From: Bradyrhizobium nanningense
GTDB taxonomy: Bacteria; Pseudomonadota; Alphaproteobacteria; Rhizobiales; Xanthobacteraceae
Direction of reading: 5' to 3'
Length of the DNA: 64,000 nt
NCBI RefSeq assembly: GCF_004114535.1
Contig: NZ_LBJC01000032.1
Location: forward strand, 117,841-181,840
Part shown: positions 1-8,796 of the stretch, one piece after another
Layout of the letters: each line of letters starts with the position of its first letter
How positions within the stretch are numbered: the stretch's first letter is position 1
The notes under the pieces: model-generated
Seen by the model: only the letters and a program-made list of their open reading frames with translations
Database searches by the model: none
Told to the model about the DNA's origin: nothing
Translations under genes and position numbers: made by a program

Positions 1-195
1 CGAGTCATAGACCGCGTCGAGCCGGTCGGCTTCGAGATCGGCGGCCGCATAGCCGCCGATCTCGCATTCCAGATCGATGTGCCCCTTCATCGCCGCGACA
101 ACCGGCGCCGGCATCAGGGCAGAGCCTGCGTTGTGGAGATATGCGAGCCGGGCGGCAGCTGGCGTGTCGGCGCGTATTCGGTCGAGGTCGATCAC
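1..195 (-). CDS. Class V aminotransferase-like protein (N-terminal part)
   Basis: Reading leftward from a GTG at 195, 65 codons are open to the window edge, so only the N-terminus is present. The segment contains HNAGSALMPAPVVAAM at residues 21-36, typical of the N-terminal arm of class V PLP-dependent aminotransferases and cysteine-desulfurase-like enzymes, followed by EIGGYAA. The PLP lysine and catalytic core lie outside the window, so the substrate cannot be inferred. A different frame here also stays open, but only this one shows family-like sequence. The family call is likely; the exact function is unknown. Confidence 0.7.
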   Translation of the reverse strand, partial: MIDLDRIRADTPAAARLAYLHNAGSALMPAPVVAAMKGHIDLECEIGGYAAADLEADRLDAVYDS

Positions 196-272
196 TGACG
201 CCCTCCGCTTCTTGCGATCTGGTCCATGAATTAGGCGCATTGCCGAGCGCGAGCAAGATCGCCTGCTTGGCC

Positions 273-848
273 TCAGATACAGAGGCTGAGCAGCTTGATG
301 TGACAGCTGCTTGACTTTGGCTTGCTCGCGGGCGCGGCCTCGCGTTTCACGGCGACGACGGGCTCCTTGTCTTTCTTCTTGCCCTTGCCCTTCGGCTCGT
401 AATCGCCCGCGATCACCATGGCCCAATAGGTGCGCTTGCCGCTGGCATTCTTGGCGCTGGCGATGCCGACGCGGGAGGCGTTGTGCAGCAACAGGTTCTT
501 GCGGTGCCCGGACGAGTCGATCCACTGTCCGAGCGTCTTCTCGAAATTGTCGTAGCCGTAGGCGATGTTCTCGGCGGCGCGGCCCGCGCCGGCCGGCGCG
601 ACGCGGCGGTTGAAGGGGCCGAGTGCATCGTGGCTGAGGTCGTCCTTGGCGGCCATCGCGCGGGCCTGGTCCATGGCGATGCGGTCGAGAGTGGCATCGC
701 GGACGACGCGGACTTCACCGTGCTTGAGGCGGAAGCTGGAGATCAGCTCGGCCGGCGAGTCCGCCATCGCAGGCGCAGCCATGAGCAGCAGGAAGCCCGC
801 GACCAGGCCGCCCACGACACGACACATCATCATCCCCCGAATGCCCAT
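273..848 (-). CDS. Secreted CAP (SCP-like) domain protein
   Basis: A 191-residue protein with an N-terminal signal peptide (hydrophobic stretch ending APAMA, about residue 29) and a CAP/SCP domain over residues 35-150. Family features seen are the LSHD motif, an AENIAYGY segment and the GHRKNLL motif near the putative cavity histidine. The tail is Lys/Ala/Pro-rich and ends with two cysteines. Bacterial CAP proteins are extracytoplasmic and mostly of unknown biochemical role. Three consecutive ATGs (833-827) downstream of a GGGGG run are alternative starts giving the same mature protein. It is monocistronic or loosely spaced from its neighbours. Confidence 0.8.
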   Translation of the reverse strand: MGIRGMMMCRVVGGLVAGFLLLMAAPAMADSPAELISSFRLKHGEVRVVRDATLDRIAMDQARAMAAKDDLSHDALGPFNRRVAPAGAGRAAENIAYGYDNFEKTLGQWIDSSGHRKNLLLHNASRVGIASAKNASGKRTYWAMVIAGDYEPKGKGKKKDKEPVVAVKREAAPASKPKSSSCHIKLLSLCI

Positions 849-910
849 GATCCCGCCACGCCCGAATGATCCGATCGCTTCTCTGTCGCCAATGTGGACG
901 CTTCAAGGCG

Positions 911-2005
911 CTAGCTTGCCGGCAGGTCCGCCTCGAAGTTGAAGCGGTCGCGCAGGTTTTTCCGCTGTTCCAGGATGTCCTTGAGGAAGGCGCGGTCCTG
1001 GTCGTTCTTCATCATCGGCTCGATCAAGTCGAGTTGGTTCATGGCAACCAGTTGCAGGATCTCAGTCCGCGGCTTGCCGCTGGTGTCGCGCGGCAGCGCG
1101 TGCACGACCTGGATGTGTTCCGGCGGCTTCGGGCCCTTGGCGGCGGCGAGCTCGTTCCGCAGCTCGCCCTCGAGTGCGGTCTGATCGGCTTCGACGAAGG
1201 CGTAGAGCCCGACGCCGGAGCGGCGGTCGGCAAAGGCGACGATGGCGGTGTCGCGCACGGCCGGATTCTTGCGGATCAACGCGGTCAGCACCGGGGCATC
1301 ATTGACCAGCCGGCGGCCGCCGCCTTCGCGATCGGTGAAGTTGAACAGGCCGCGCGTGATCGCTCGATAGACCTTCTTGCCGGTGGCGAGCCAGAGGCTC
1401 GCCGCGAACGACTTCTTGGCGAGGATCTTTCGCTCGCGGGGCGTCAGCGCTTCCGGAGCATAGGAGCGCTTGTGCTTGAGCAGGTGCCGAAGATCTTCGT
1501 ACGCGAGGATGCGATAGAGCCGGCCGCGGCGGTCGAAGCAGGCCGCGAGCTGGAAGTCGGTCACATAGGCGCGGCCGTCGCGGCCGACCAGCCAGTTCTG
1601 CTCCTTGGCGAGATCGTTGTGGCAGATGCCGGCGCGGCGCAGCCGGCGTAGCATCGCTTTGGCCGAACGGAAATAAGCGAGGTCGTCATGGGGCTTTGCC
1701 AGATGCAGCGCCGCGCCGTCGACGAATCCGCGCACCAGCGCGCGCTGTCCGGCCCAGAGCAGCTCGGGGCCGACATCGAGGCCTTTGGCGCGCGCCAGAG
1801 CGTGCTTCTCGCGGGCGAACAGATGCCGCGCCAGCAGGAACGACCACCACGGCACTTCGTCGAGCCGGCGCAGCACGGCGTCGACCTCGCCGGTCCCGCT
1901 CCGAAAGCGGCCGCGCTCGACGGTCGAGAACACATCGCGCTTGAGCAGCACGCCCTCGGTCCAGCGCGCCGACAGCTCTGCCGCGTCGTCTTTCGGGAGG
2001 CTCAT
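911..2005 (-). CDS. Kinase-like domain fused to an AMP-binding C-terminal domain
   Basis: A 364-residue protein starting at the ATG at 2005, 8 nt after the trmFO stop, so probably co-transcribed with it. Residues 1-190 resemble a small protein-kinase or RIO-like fold: the catalytic loop HNDLAKEQN (Asp131, Asn137) and a metal-binding Asp150 in DFQ, where kinases usually have DFG. Residues about 240-330 look like the mobile C-terminal domain of acyl-CoA synthetases, with ALPRDTSGKPRTEIL carrying the GK(P)R element. No adenylation core is present. The two halves together suggest a kinase-like enzyme with a borrowed regulatory or ligand domain. Substrate unknown; the fusion is seen directly and the function is inference. 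Confidence 0.6.
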   Translation of the reverse strand: MSLPKDDAAELSARWTEGVLLKRDVFSTVERGRFRSGTGEVDAVLRRLDEVPWWSFLLARHLFAREKHALARAKGLDVGPELLWAGQRALVRGFVDGAALHLAKPHDDLAYFRSAKAMLRRLRRAGICHNDLAKEQNWLVGRDGRAYVTDFQLAACFDRRGRLYRILAYEDLRHLLKHKRSYAPEALTPRERKILAKKSFAASLWLATGKKVYRAITRGLFNFTDREGGGRRLVNDAPVLTALIRKNPAVRDTAIVAFADRRSGVGLYAFVEADQTALEGELRNELAAAKGPKPPEHIQVVHALPRDTSGKPRTEILQLVAMNQLDLIEPMMKNDQDRAFLKDILEQRKNLRDRFNFEADLPAS

Positions 2006-2012
2006 CGAAAGC

Positions 2013-3440
2013 TCACGCGGCCGCGGCAATGTGCAGGTGATCGGCGATCCAGCGATCGAGATCGGCGAGCGCCCGTGCGCTCAGCGCCTGCTTCTTGGCC
2101 ACCGTTTTCTCGTTGCCGCGCAGGCGCGTGCCGTCGGGCTTCTTGGTCGGCACGGTCGCGAGCGGCGGGAATAGGCCGAAATTGATGTTCATCGGCTGGA
2201 ACGAGCGTGTGCCCGGCTCGATGGTCTCGATATGGCCGCCGGTGATGTGGCCGAGCAGCGATCCGAGCGCCGTCGTGCCCGGCGGGCTGACAAGCATCTC
2301 GCCGCGCGCGTCCGCTGCGGCATAGAGACCGGCGATCAACCCGACGCTGGCCGATTCCACATAGCCCTCGCAGCCCGTCATCTGGCCGGCAAAGCGCAGC
2401 CGCGGCTGGGCACGCAGGCGCAACTGACTGTCGAGCAGTTTTGGCGAGTTCAGGAAGGTGTTGCGATGCAGGCCGCCGAGGCGGGCGAATTCGGCGTTCT
2501 CCAGTCCCGGAATGGTGCGGAAGATGCGCTGCTGCTCGCCGTATTTCAGCTTCGTCTGGAAGCCGACGATGTTGTAGAGCGTGCCGAGCTTGTTGTCCTG
2601 GCGCAGCTGCACGATCGCGTAGGCCTTGGTGACGGGATCATGCGGGTTGGTGAGACCGACCGGCTTCATGGGACCGTGGCGCAGCGTCTCCGGGCCGCGC
2701 TCCGCCATCACCTCGATCGGCAGGCAGCCGTCGAAATAGGGCGTGTTGGTCTCCCACTCCTTGAACTCGGTCTTCTCACCCGCGATCAGCGCGGCGACAA
2801 AGCCGTCATACTGCTCCTTGGTCATGGGACAGTTGATGTAGTCGGCGCCAGTGCCTCCAGGGCCGACCTTGTCGTAGCGCGACTGGAACCAGGCCACCGA
2901 CATGTCGATGGACTCGCGGTGCACGATCGGTGCGATCGCGTCGAAGAAGGCGAGCGCGTTCTCGTCGGTCAGCGCGCGGATGGCCTCGGCCAATGGAGCG
3001 GAGGTGAGGGGACCGGTGGCAACGATCACGTTGCTCCACTCGGCGGGCGGCAGGCCTGAAACCTCGCCGCGGGCGATCTCGATCAGGGGATGGTCGTTGA
3101 GAGCCTTGGTCACCGCCGCCGAGAAGCCGTCGCGGTCGACTGCGAGCGCGCCGCCGGCAGGCACCTGGTTGGCGTCGGCCGCGCGCATGATCAGAGAATC
3201 GAGCCGGCGCATCTCCGCATGCAGCAGGCCGACGGCGTTGTTGGCGGCATCGTCCGAGCGGAACGAATTGGAGCAGACGAGCTCGGCGAGCCCGTCGGTG
3301 CGGTGCGCCTCTGTCATGCGGGTCGGCCGCATCTCATGCAGCACCACGGGCACGCCGGCTTTGGCCACCTGCCAGGCGGCTTCCGAGCCGGCGAGGCCGG
3401 CGCCGATTACGTGCACGATGTTCGATTGGGGTCCTGTCAT
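2013..3440 (-). CDS. trmFO: tRNA (uracil-5-)-methyltransferase TrmFO (folate/FAD-dependent)
   Basis: 475 residues. TrmFO makes ribothymidine at position 54 of the tRNA T-loop using methylenetetrahydrofolate and FADH2. The N-terminal dinucleotide-binding motif GAGLAGSEAAW is at residues 13-23. The two family cysteines are visible as LVCSNS (Cys56) and NCPMTKEQ (Cys204). The GLHRNTF, CEGYVES and GLFPP elements of the C-terminal half are also present. Length matches the family. It is the probable first gene of a two-gene unit with the kinase-like gene just downstream. Gram-negative gammaproteobacteria use TrmA instead, so this gene fits an alphaproteobacterium. Confidence 0.97.
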   Translation of the reverse strand: MTGPQSNIVHVIGAGLAGSEAAWQVAKAGVPVVLHEMRPTRMTEAHRTDGLAELVCSNSFRSDDAANNAVGLLHAEMRRLDSLIMRAADANQVPAGGALAVDRDGFSAAVTKALNDHPLIEIARGEVSGLPPAEWSNVIVATGPLTSAPLAEAIRALTDENALAFFDAIAPIVHRESIDMSVAWFQSRYDKVGPGGTGADYINCPMTKEQYDGFVAALIAGEKTEFKEWETNTPYFDGCLPIEVMAERGPETLRHGPMKPVGLTNPHDPVTKAYAIVQLRQDNKLGTLYNIVGFQTKLKYGEQQRIFRTIPGLENAEFARLGGLHRNTFLNSPKLLDSQLRLRAQPRLRFAGQMTGCEGYVESASVGLIAGLYAAADARGEMLVSPPGTTALGSLLGHITGGHIETIEPGTRSFQPMNINFGLFPPLATVPTKKPDGTRLRGNEKTVAKKQALSARALADLDRWIADHLHIAAAA

Positions 3441-3514
3441 GGGGCGGACAGGTAGCGCTTTTCGGTGAAGAGTGGAATCGCCGAGATCGAGTTTTCTGCC
3501 ATCAGAAACGACAA

Positions 3515-3533
3515 CGCCCGCACGGAGCGGGCG
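3515..3533 (-). terminator. Possible terminator hairpin after DUF1127 gene
   Basis: A 7-bp stem CGCCCGC/GCGGGCG with a 5-nt loop lies downstream of the DUF1127 gene on the minus strand. The T-tract on that side is poor (TTGTCGTTT), so this is a weak intrinsic-terminator candidate that would also insulate trmFO. Confidence 0.35.
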
Positions 3534-3568
3534 CTATCGGGTTCGTTCCGGTGGAGGGCTGAACGATA

Positions 3569-3721
3569 TCAGCCCTGATACTGACCGGCGGCAACGCGCG
3601 GGATGTCCGAGCGATCGAGGCCGATATCGGCCAGTTCGCGATCGCTGAGCTGGGACAGCTCGGCAACATTGCGCTGATAGTCCCGGAAGGCCTGGATCAT
3701 GCGGATGAGCGAGAGCAGCAT
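3569..3721 (-). CDS. DUF1127 small protein
   Basis: A 50-residue protein; the ATG at 3721 is chosen because AGGAG sits 8 nt upstream, while longer readings add non-homologous sequence. It has the YQRN...LSQLSDRELADIGLDRSDIPRVA pattern of DUF1127, a small, Arg-rich, positively charged family common in alphaproteobacteria. Some members act with RNA or in phosphate, carbon or stress adaptation, but this one's role is not known. It is monocistronic, with about 470 bp of upstream sequence. Confidence 0.9.
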   Translation of the reverse strand: MLLSLIRMIQAFRDYQRNVAELSQLSDRELADIGLDRSDIPRVAAGQYQG

Positions 3722-4189
3722 AGGTAGTCTCCTGTAGTTCGATTCAGCCCTTGCCCGGGCCTCATCGTTGAAATGAATATAGTTGAGGGTGGTGCAGTGC
3801 GAAAGTTCCGATGTTGCGATGCAGCTAAGCGATGGACGCATAACGGAGGTAACGGACGATTAACCGGAAGGCGCTCCTGTCCGAAGCTTGCACCAAGGGA
3901 TCGAAGTCTGTCGAGAAACATCCGTGAAATCACGGAGTTAAGGATGCTCCATTGATCTCGATCATCACGGAAATAAGTTGCCTGCAAGGACCCGGCCAGC
4001 CCAGTGAATAGCTTCCTGACCCAAGTCTTGCCTGCGTGAGTCGCATAGGTAAAATGAATCAATATTCAATTTATGAGATGAGTCGAGGCATGCCTCGGCT
4101 CAGGCCGGTCAGGCGCGCAGGTATTGGCAAGGGAAGCATGCGCAGTGGGCAGCCAGGATGATTCTGGACAGAACCCGGCCCGATAAGGC
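3722..4189. other. Intergenic region, no gene supported
   Basis: This 468-base spacer holds the promoter region of the DUF1127 gene and the 3' flank of the transglycosylase gene. An AT-rich stretch at about 4050-4080 is followed by a 14-bp perfect palindrome CGAGGCATGCCTCG near 4084-4097 without a T-tract. Open frames here show no recognisable protein character. Confidence 0.5.
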
Positions 4190-5014
4190 TTAAGGAGCGC
4201 GCGCGAGCTGGGTGGCGAAATAGGCGACGGTCTTGGAATAGACCTCGCTCTTGTTCCACTGCTTGAGCACCTCGAAATTCGGACTGCCAGGCTGCCAGTC
4301 CTTGCCCTTCTGCCAGCCATAGCCGGCGAGATAATTGGCGGTGGAGGCGAGCACATCGGGCGCGTTGTGCAGGAGATCGCGCTTACCGTTGCCGTCGAAG
4401 TCGACGGCGTATTTCATCCAGGATGACGGCATGAACTGGGTCTGGCCAAGCTCACCGGCCCAGGCGCCCTTCATCTCTGCTGGCGTAAGATCGCCGCGCT
4501 GGACGATGCGCAGCGCATCCATCAGCTCGGCGCGAAACTGCTCGGCGCGACGACAATCATAGGCCAGCGTCGCGAGCGAGCGGATCGTGGTGAACTTTCC
4601 GGTGTTGACGCCGAAATCCGTCTCCAGGCCCCAGATCGCGACCAGCACCTCGCCGGGAACGCCATAGGCCTGCTCGATGCGCGACAGCACGGAGCCGTAT
4701 TGCTTCATCATGTTGGAGCCGCGCTGCAGGCGCGGCGGCACCATCCGGCCGGAAAACTCCTCAAAGGTCTGGGTGAAGACCTTTTGCGAGCGGTCGCGGT
4801 TGAGCACGCTCTGATCCAGCGTCACGCCGGCAAGACCCGACGCAATGGCCTGTTGTGAGATGCCCTTGGCCGCAGCGTCGGTTTTGAAGTCCGCGAGCCA
4901 GGCATCGAAATTACCCGAGCCGCAGGCAACCGCGGCGGACGCTGGCTGGGCGGAGAGGATTGACGCGGAGAGGGCGAAGGCTGCGAGAGCGAGACGAGAA
5001 ATCGTCGAGGTCAT
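4190..5014 (-). CDS. Periplasmic lytic murein transglycosylase (MltB/SLT_2 family)
   Basis: 274 residues from the ATG at 5014, which directly precedes a signal peptide ending QPASA. Lytic transglycosylases cleave the MurNAc-GlcNAc bond with formation of 1,6-anhydromuropeptides. The family's catalytic glutamate is in AIWGLETDFG (Glu131), followed by the substrate-groove motifs GELGQTQFMPSSW and DFDGNGKRDL. No lipobox is seen, so the enzyme is likely soluble in the periplasm. It lacks the C-terminal peptidoglycan-binding domain that some homologues carry. Transcribed alone or with the upstream DUF2189 gene across a 129-bp gap. Confidence 0.93.
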   Translation of the reverse strand: MTSTISRLALAAFALSASILSAQPASAAVACGSGNFDAWLADFKTDAAAKGISQQAIASGLAGVTLDQSVLNRDRSQKVFTQTFEEFSGRMVPPRLQRGSNMMKQYGSVLSRIEQAYGVPGEVLVAIWGLETDFGVNTGKFTTIRSLATLAYDCRRAEQFRAELMDALRIVQRGDLTPAEMKGAWAGELGQTQFMPSSWMKYAVDFDGNGKRDLLHNAPDVLASTANYLAGYGWQKGKDWQPGSPNFEVLKQWNKSEVYSKTVAYFATQLARAP

Positions 5015-5143
5015 TCGAGTCAATGAATTCCGTGAAGCGATCTGGCCGGCGCGCGCAATCTCGATCGGAACCGCGGCCAAAGCAAGGCGTGCGACAGGGG
5101 CGATCCTGCCCGAGCCGGGGCAGGATCGCATGTCACGATATCG

Positions 5144-6052
5144 TCAGGCGTCCGTCCTGTTCCGCCAGGGGAAGAGGTTGGCCGGGAAGTCAGCGGCCGG
5201 CTTGCGCGGACGATGCGGCGGGGGCGGCACCGGACGTGCGCCGGGCTCTGAGACGATCACCTTGCGGTAGAGATGCCAGGTGGCATGGCCGAGCAGGGGG
5301 ATCACCACGGCGAGGCCGAGGAAGGCCGGAATGGTGCCGAGCGCGAGCAGCACCGCGACGATCAGGCCCCAGGCCGCCATCGGCACGGGGTTCCTCGCGA
5401 CGACGCGCAGCGACGTGCTCATCGCTTCGAACGCACCGGCATGGCGGTCCAGCATCAGCGGGAATGATACGACACTGAGGCAGAGCGCGGCGAGCGCGAA
5501 CAGGAAGCCGGTGCCGCAACCGACCACGATCAGCCACCAGCCTTGCTGCGTCGTCAGCACGCGCGTCACGAAGTCCGAAATGCCGGTCACGCCCTCATAC
5601 CCGAACGCCGCGACGTAGATCGCCTGCGCGGTTGCAACCCAGGTCACGAACAGAGCGAGCAGCAAGGCGCCGAGGCCGAGCATCGCGCCGAACGAAGGTG
5701 AGCGCAGCACCTCCATGGCATCCCAGGCACTGGCTTCTTCATAGCGTTCGCGCCGGCTGGAAAGCTCGTAGAGACCGAGCGCCGCGAACGGGCCGATCAG
5801 CGCGAAGCCGGCGGCCAGCGGAAACAGCAGCGGCAGCACCGAATAGCCCATCACCACGCGGGCGAGCACGAGGCCGAGCACCGGGTAGATCACGCAGAGG
5901 ATGATGGCGTGGCTCGGAACGGCCTTGAAATCTTCCCAGCCGCGCCGGAGCGCATCGTGCAGATCGGACAGTTGGATGGTTCGGATCACGGGTCCAGCCG
6001 CATCTGCGGTCCGGCCCATCGTGGGGACATTGCCCTGGTAGAGTGTGGCCAT
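5144..6052 (-). CDS. DUF2189 integral membrane protein
   Basis: 302 residues from the ATG at 6052. After a soluble N-terminus (about 55 residues with IRTIQLSDLHDALRRGWEDF) it has about six hydrophobic segments, including the VVMGYSVLPLLFPLAAGFALIG region. This matches the DUF2189 family of predicted inner-membrane proteins, sometimes annotated cytochrome c oxidase subunit I-like although no haem ligands are seen. It ends in a short Pro/His-rich cytoplasmic tail. Role unknown. Confidence 0.85.
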   Translation of the reverse strand: MATLYQGNVPTMGRTADAAGPVIRTIQLSDLHDALRRGWEDFKAVPSHAIILCVIYPVLGLVLARVVMGYSVLPLLFPLAAGFALIGPFAALGLYELSSRRERYEEASAWDAMEVLRSPSFGAMLGLGALLLALFVTWVATAQAIYVAAFGYEGVTGISDFVTRVLTTQQGWWLIVVGCGTGFLFALAALCLSVVSFPLMLDRHAGAFEAMSTSLRVVARNPVPMAAWGLIVAVLLALGTIPAFLGLAVVIPLLGHATWHLYRKVIVSEPGARPVPPPPHRPRKPAADFPANLFPWRNRTDA

Positions 6053-6387
6053 GGTCGCTAGCTCCCTTGCCGAGCGGCCGAATCCGGCGCCGGCAAACGG
6101 CGCGAGCGGCCGCCATTCTTGAGTTTCACGATTCCGACCAGGCGCGAATTCCGGAAGGCATCGCGAGCTGAACGCAAAGCGTACGCCCATTTCCGAGTCC
6201 TGTCCCTCACGCTTGGGTGAAATTCGATGCCGCAGCGCAACTTCGGTGGCGTCATTCGGTCGTCATTTCGCCGCAGATAAGCTGATGCTGCGTGTCGGCT
6301 CGCAGAACTTCGCGGGTGCTACGCAGTGACTTGGTCTATAAGTGCCACTCAAGGCCCTTCCAACGGATCCTTTTTCGGGGAGCAGAT

Positions 6388-6792
6388 ATGAGCATTTTCG
6401 GGAAAATCATGAGCGCGATCTTCGGTAGCCAGCCGGCTTCCGCCGCGCCCACCGGTGGCACAGCGCCGGGCAGCGCGCCCGCAGGGGCCGCGCCGGGCGC
6501 GTCATCCGCCCCCGCTGCGGCATCGATGGCGTCTGTTGACGTGGCCGCGATCGTCGACAAGGCGGTGGCCGCGCACAAGGGCGAGAAGCTGGAATGGCGC
6601 ACCTCGATCGTCGACCTGATGAAGGCGCTCGACATCGATTCCAGCCTTGCCGCGCGCAAGGACCTTGCCAGGGAGCTCGGCTATACCGGGGACATGAACG
6701 ACTCCGCCAGCATGAACGTCTGGCTGCACAAGCAGGTGATGTCCAAGCTCGCCGCCAATGGCGGCAAGCTGCCGCCCGAAATTAAGCACTGA
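6388..6792 (+). CDS. DUF3597 domain protein
   Basis: 134 residues from the ATG at 6388, preceded by GGGGAG. The N-terminal 12 residues form an amphipathic segment (MSIFGKIMSAIFG), then comes an Ala/Pro/Gly-rich linker to about residue 50. The C-terminal domain contains LEWRTSIVDLMKALDIDSS and ARKDLARELGYTGD, as in DUF3597 proteins. The C-terminal domain resembles small peptidoglycan-associated or LysM-linked modules of unknown function. A strong intrinsic terminator follows 20 nt after the stop. Confidence 0.85.
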   Translation: MSIFGKIMSAIFGSQPASAAPTGGTAPGSAPAGAAPGASSAPAAASMASVDVAAIVDKAVAAHKGEKLEWRTSIVDLMKALDIDSSLAARKDLARELGYTGDMNDSASMNVWLHKQVMSKLAANGGKLPPEIKH

Positions 6793-6812
6793 CCGAACGC
6801 CGGTCGTGCCGG

Positions 6813-6840
6813 AAGGGCCCGCGGTCTCGCGGGCCCTTTT
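6813..6840 (+). terminator. Intrinsic terminator after DUF3597 gene
   Basis: A 10-bp perfect stem AAGGGCCCGC/GCGGGCCCTT with a 6-nt loop runs directly into TTTT. It lies between two convergent genes and so may serve both strands. Confidence 0.8.
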
Positions 6841-6844
6841 GCTT

Positions 6845-7120
6845 TCAGGCGACCAGATCCGCATCCTCCGGATGCCGGTCGAGATAGTCGACGACGAAGC
6901 CGCAGCCGGCGATCACCTTCCTGCCGTCGCGCCGGATCAGATTCAATGCGCCCTTGACCAGCTCGGAACCGATGCCGCGGCCGCGCAGCGCGCGCGGCGT
7001 CTCGGTATGGGTGATGATGACTGCCGTCGGGGTCAGCCGGTAATTGGCGAAGGCGACGTCGCTGCCGACATCGAGCTCGAAGCGGCTCCTGTCCTTGTTG
7101 TCCCGTACCGATGCGGCCAT
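6845..7120 (-). CDS. YjdJ-type GNAT N-acetyltransferase
   Basis: 91 residues; the ATG at 7120 follows GGAAGGATCTTGC. It belongs to the short GNAT subgroup related to E. coli YjdJ, with the acetyl-CoA loop RGRGIGSELVKGAL (consensus Q/RxxGxG/A) and a C-terminal YLDRHPE. It has the same length and start position as the paralogue at 8797-9072 and shares the DNK...FEL N-terminal pattern. Substrate unknown. Confidence 0.85.
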   Translation of the reverse strand: MAASVRDNKDRSRFELDVGSDVAFANYRLTPTAVIITHTETPRALRGRGIGSELVKGALNLIRRDGRKVIAGCGFVVDYLDRHPEDADLVA

Positions 7121-7223
7121 GCAAGATCCTTCCGACGTGCTGCTTCTCTCTGATCTAGACGCCTGAACCGGTGCTTGCCAAGGTGCGACCAAGGGAGGTT
7201 GCCGCAGGGGAGATATCCGTAAA

Positions 7224-8153
7224 ATGCGTGTCCCGCTCAGTCTCATGGCGTTGCTTGCTGCGCTGATCTCGACGGCGCCGGCTGCGGCCGAAGGCGGTCC
7301 CGCCTGGGATGCGTGCGTGGCGCTGACCAGCACGCCCGACCAGCGGGTCAAGGCCTGCTCCAGCGTCATCGATACGAAGAGCGAGAGCGGCCGCAGGCTC
7401 GCCGGCGCCTATTGCAACCGCGGCCATGGTCTTACCGAGAAGCGCGAGCTCGATGCCGCGCTGTCCGATCTCGACGAAGCGGTCAGGCTCGCTCCAGACT
7501 ATGCCTGCCCCTACAACAATCGCGGCCGCGTCTATTCGTTCAAGCGCGACTACGACCGGGCCATTGCCGATTACGACCAGGCCATCAAGCTCGATCCATC
7601 GCTAGGACTGGTCTACAACAATCGCGGCGAATCCCGGTTCAACAAGGGCGACCTCGACGGCGCCTTGGCCGACTTCGATGCGGCGATCAAGCGTGACCCC
7701 AACTACGCCATGGCCTATGGCAATCGCGGCCTGGTGTCTTACCGCAAGCACGACATGGCGCATGCCATCACCGACTACACGATGCGGATCAAGCTTGCGC
7801 CCGATCTGCTCGCCTATATCGATCGCGGCAACGTCTACCGTGACAGCGAGCAGCTCGACCGTGCCGCCGCCGACTATGGCGAGGCCATCCGCCTCGCGCC
7901 GACCGACGCACGCGGCTGGCGCAATCGCGGTATGATCCGCCTCTTCCAGGGCGACAACAAGGGCGGCCTTTCGGACTACGACAAGGCGTTGCAATACGAT
8001 CCCTCGGATGTGTTCTCGTGGAATAACCGCGGACAGGCCCGCTTGCGGCTCGGCGACAAGCAGGGCGCGATCGCCGATTTCAGGAAGGCGCTGGAGTTGA
8101 AGCCCGGCTTGTCGTCCGCGCAGGAATCGCTGCGGAAGCTCGGGGCGCTGTAG
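7224..8153 (+). CDS. Secreted tetratricopeptide repeat protein
   Basis: 309 residues. A signal peptide ends at APAAA (about residue 22), and then a cysteine-containing segment leads into about seven tandem TPR units, recognisable from repeated Y-NNRG...YDRAIADYDQAIKLDP patterns. TPR arrays are protein-interaction scaffolds; the signal peptide places this one in the periplasm. No enzymatic domain is visible. The gene is flanked by non-related genes and likely monocistronic. Confidence 0.88.
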   Translation: MRVPLSLMALLAALISTAPAAAEGGPAWDACVALTSTPDQRVKACSSVIDTKSESGRRLAGAYCNRGHGLTEKRELDAALSDLDEAVRLAPDYACPYNNRGRVYSFKRDYDRAIADYDQAIKLDPSLGLVYNNRGESRFNKGDLDGALADFDAAIKRDPNYAMAYGNRGLVSYRKHDMAHAITDYTMRIKLAPDLLAYIDRGNVYRDSEQLDRAAADYGEAIRLAPTDARGWRNRGMIRLFQGDNKGGLSDYDKALQYDPSDVFSWNNRGQARLRLGDKQGAIADFRKALELKPGLSSAQESLRKLGAL

Positions 8154-8351
8154 CCGCAGTGCGGTATGAGTTCACGACCCGCGAACATTGCGCGGACATC
8201 GAAATAATCCTCAATCCCGCTCTTGCGCGGCCGCCGGCGGTTCCCACGTCCTCTACAGGACACACGTCCGAATGCGGCCGGCAGGGTCGCGAGACATTCG
8301 GAAGTCGTGATTGCCAGCCGCCGACGTGTGCCTCTGTCATAGGAGGGTACG

Positions 8352-8747
8352 ATGTCGGACTTTGGTTTCTTGAATACTCATCGAACATGGGAAGATTGGT
8401 GCGGGATGCTGCTCGGCGCGGCGATTGTGGCTTCGCCATGGTTTCCCATCCAGGATCCAGCGGTCAACGCGCACCAGACGATGATCTTGAATACGGTTGC
8501 AATCGGTCTGGTCGTCTTTGGCATCAGCCAGCTTGAATATGTCGCCTTGCAGCGTTGGCAGGAGGTGACGACGATCCTGATCGGGCTGTGGCTCATCGCC
8601 TCGCCCTACGTCATGGGCTATTCCGGTGACGGCTTTCTCCGCGTCTATCACACGGGCCTCGGCGCCGTGCTCGTGCTGCTCGGCGTGCTGCAACTGTGGC
8701 AGGACTGGGACCTGACCGACCAGGACATGCTCAGGCACGGGCAATAG
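8352..8747 (+). CDS. SPW repeat membrane protein
   Basis: 131 residues with an excellent ribosome-binding site (AGGAGG 7 nt before the ATG). Four transmembrane segments carry two copies of the SPW repeat: W-EDW...VASPW at residues 13-30 and W-E...IASPY at about 70-85. SPW proteins are small inner-membrane proteins of unknown function. The 198-bp gap upstream contains no other gene. Confidence 0.9.
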   Translation: MSDFGFLNTHRTWEDWCGMLLGAAIVASPWFPIQDPAVNAHQTMILNTVAIGLVVFGISQLEYVALQRWQEVTTILIGLWLIASPYVMGYSGDGFLRVYHTGLGAVLVLLGVLQLWQDWDLTDQDMLRHGQ

Positions 8748-8761
8748 GCCGTAGATATCGG

Positions 8762-8791
8762 CAGGCCCGCCGGCTGCATGCGGCGGGCCTG
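8762..8791. terminator. Bidirectional hairpin between convergent genes
   Basis: A GC-rich stem CAGGCCCGCCG/CGGCGGGCCTG separates the SPW gene from the convergent acetyltransferase gene. There is no T-tract, so termination efficiency is uncertain. Confidence 0.45.
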
Positions 8792-8796
8792 TGTTC

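Noticed and set aside
3697..4062. Open frame upstream of the DUF1127 gene
   Set aside because: No signal, domain or ribosome-binding site; it overlaps the DUF1127 start and promoter.
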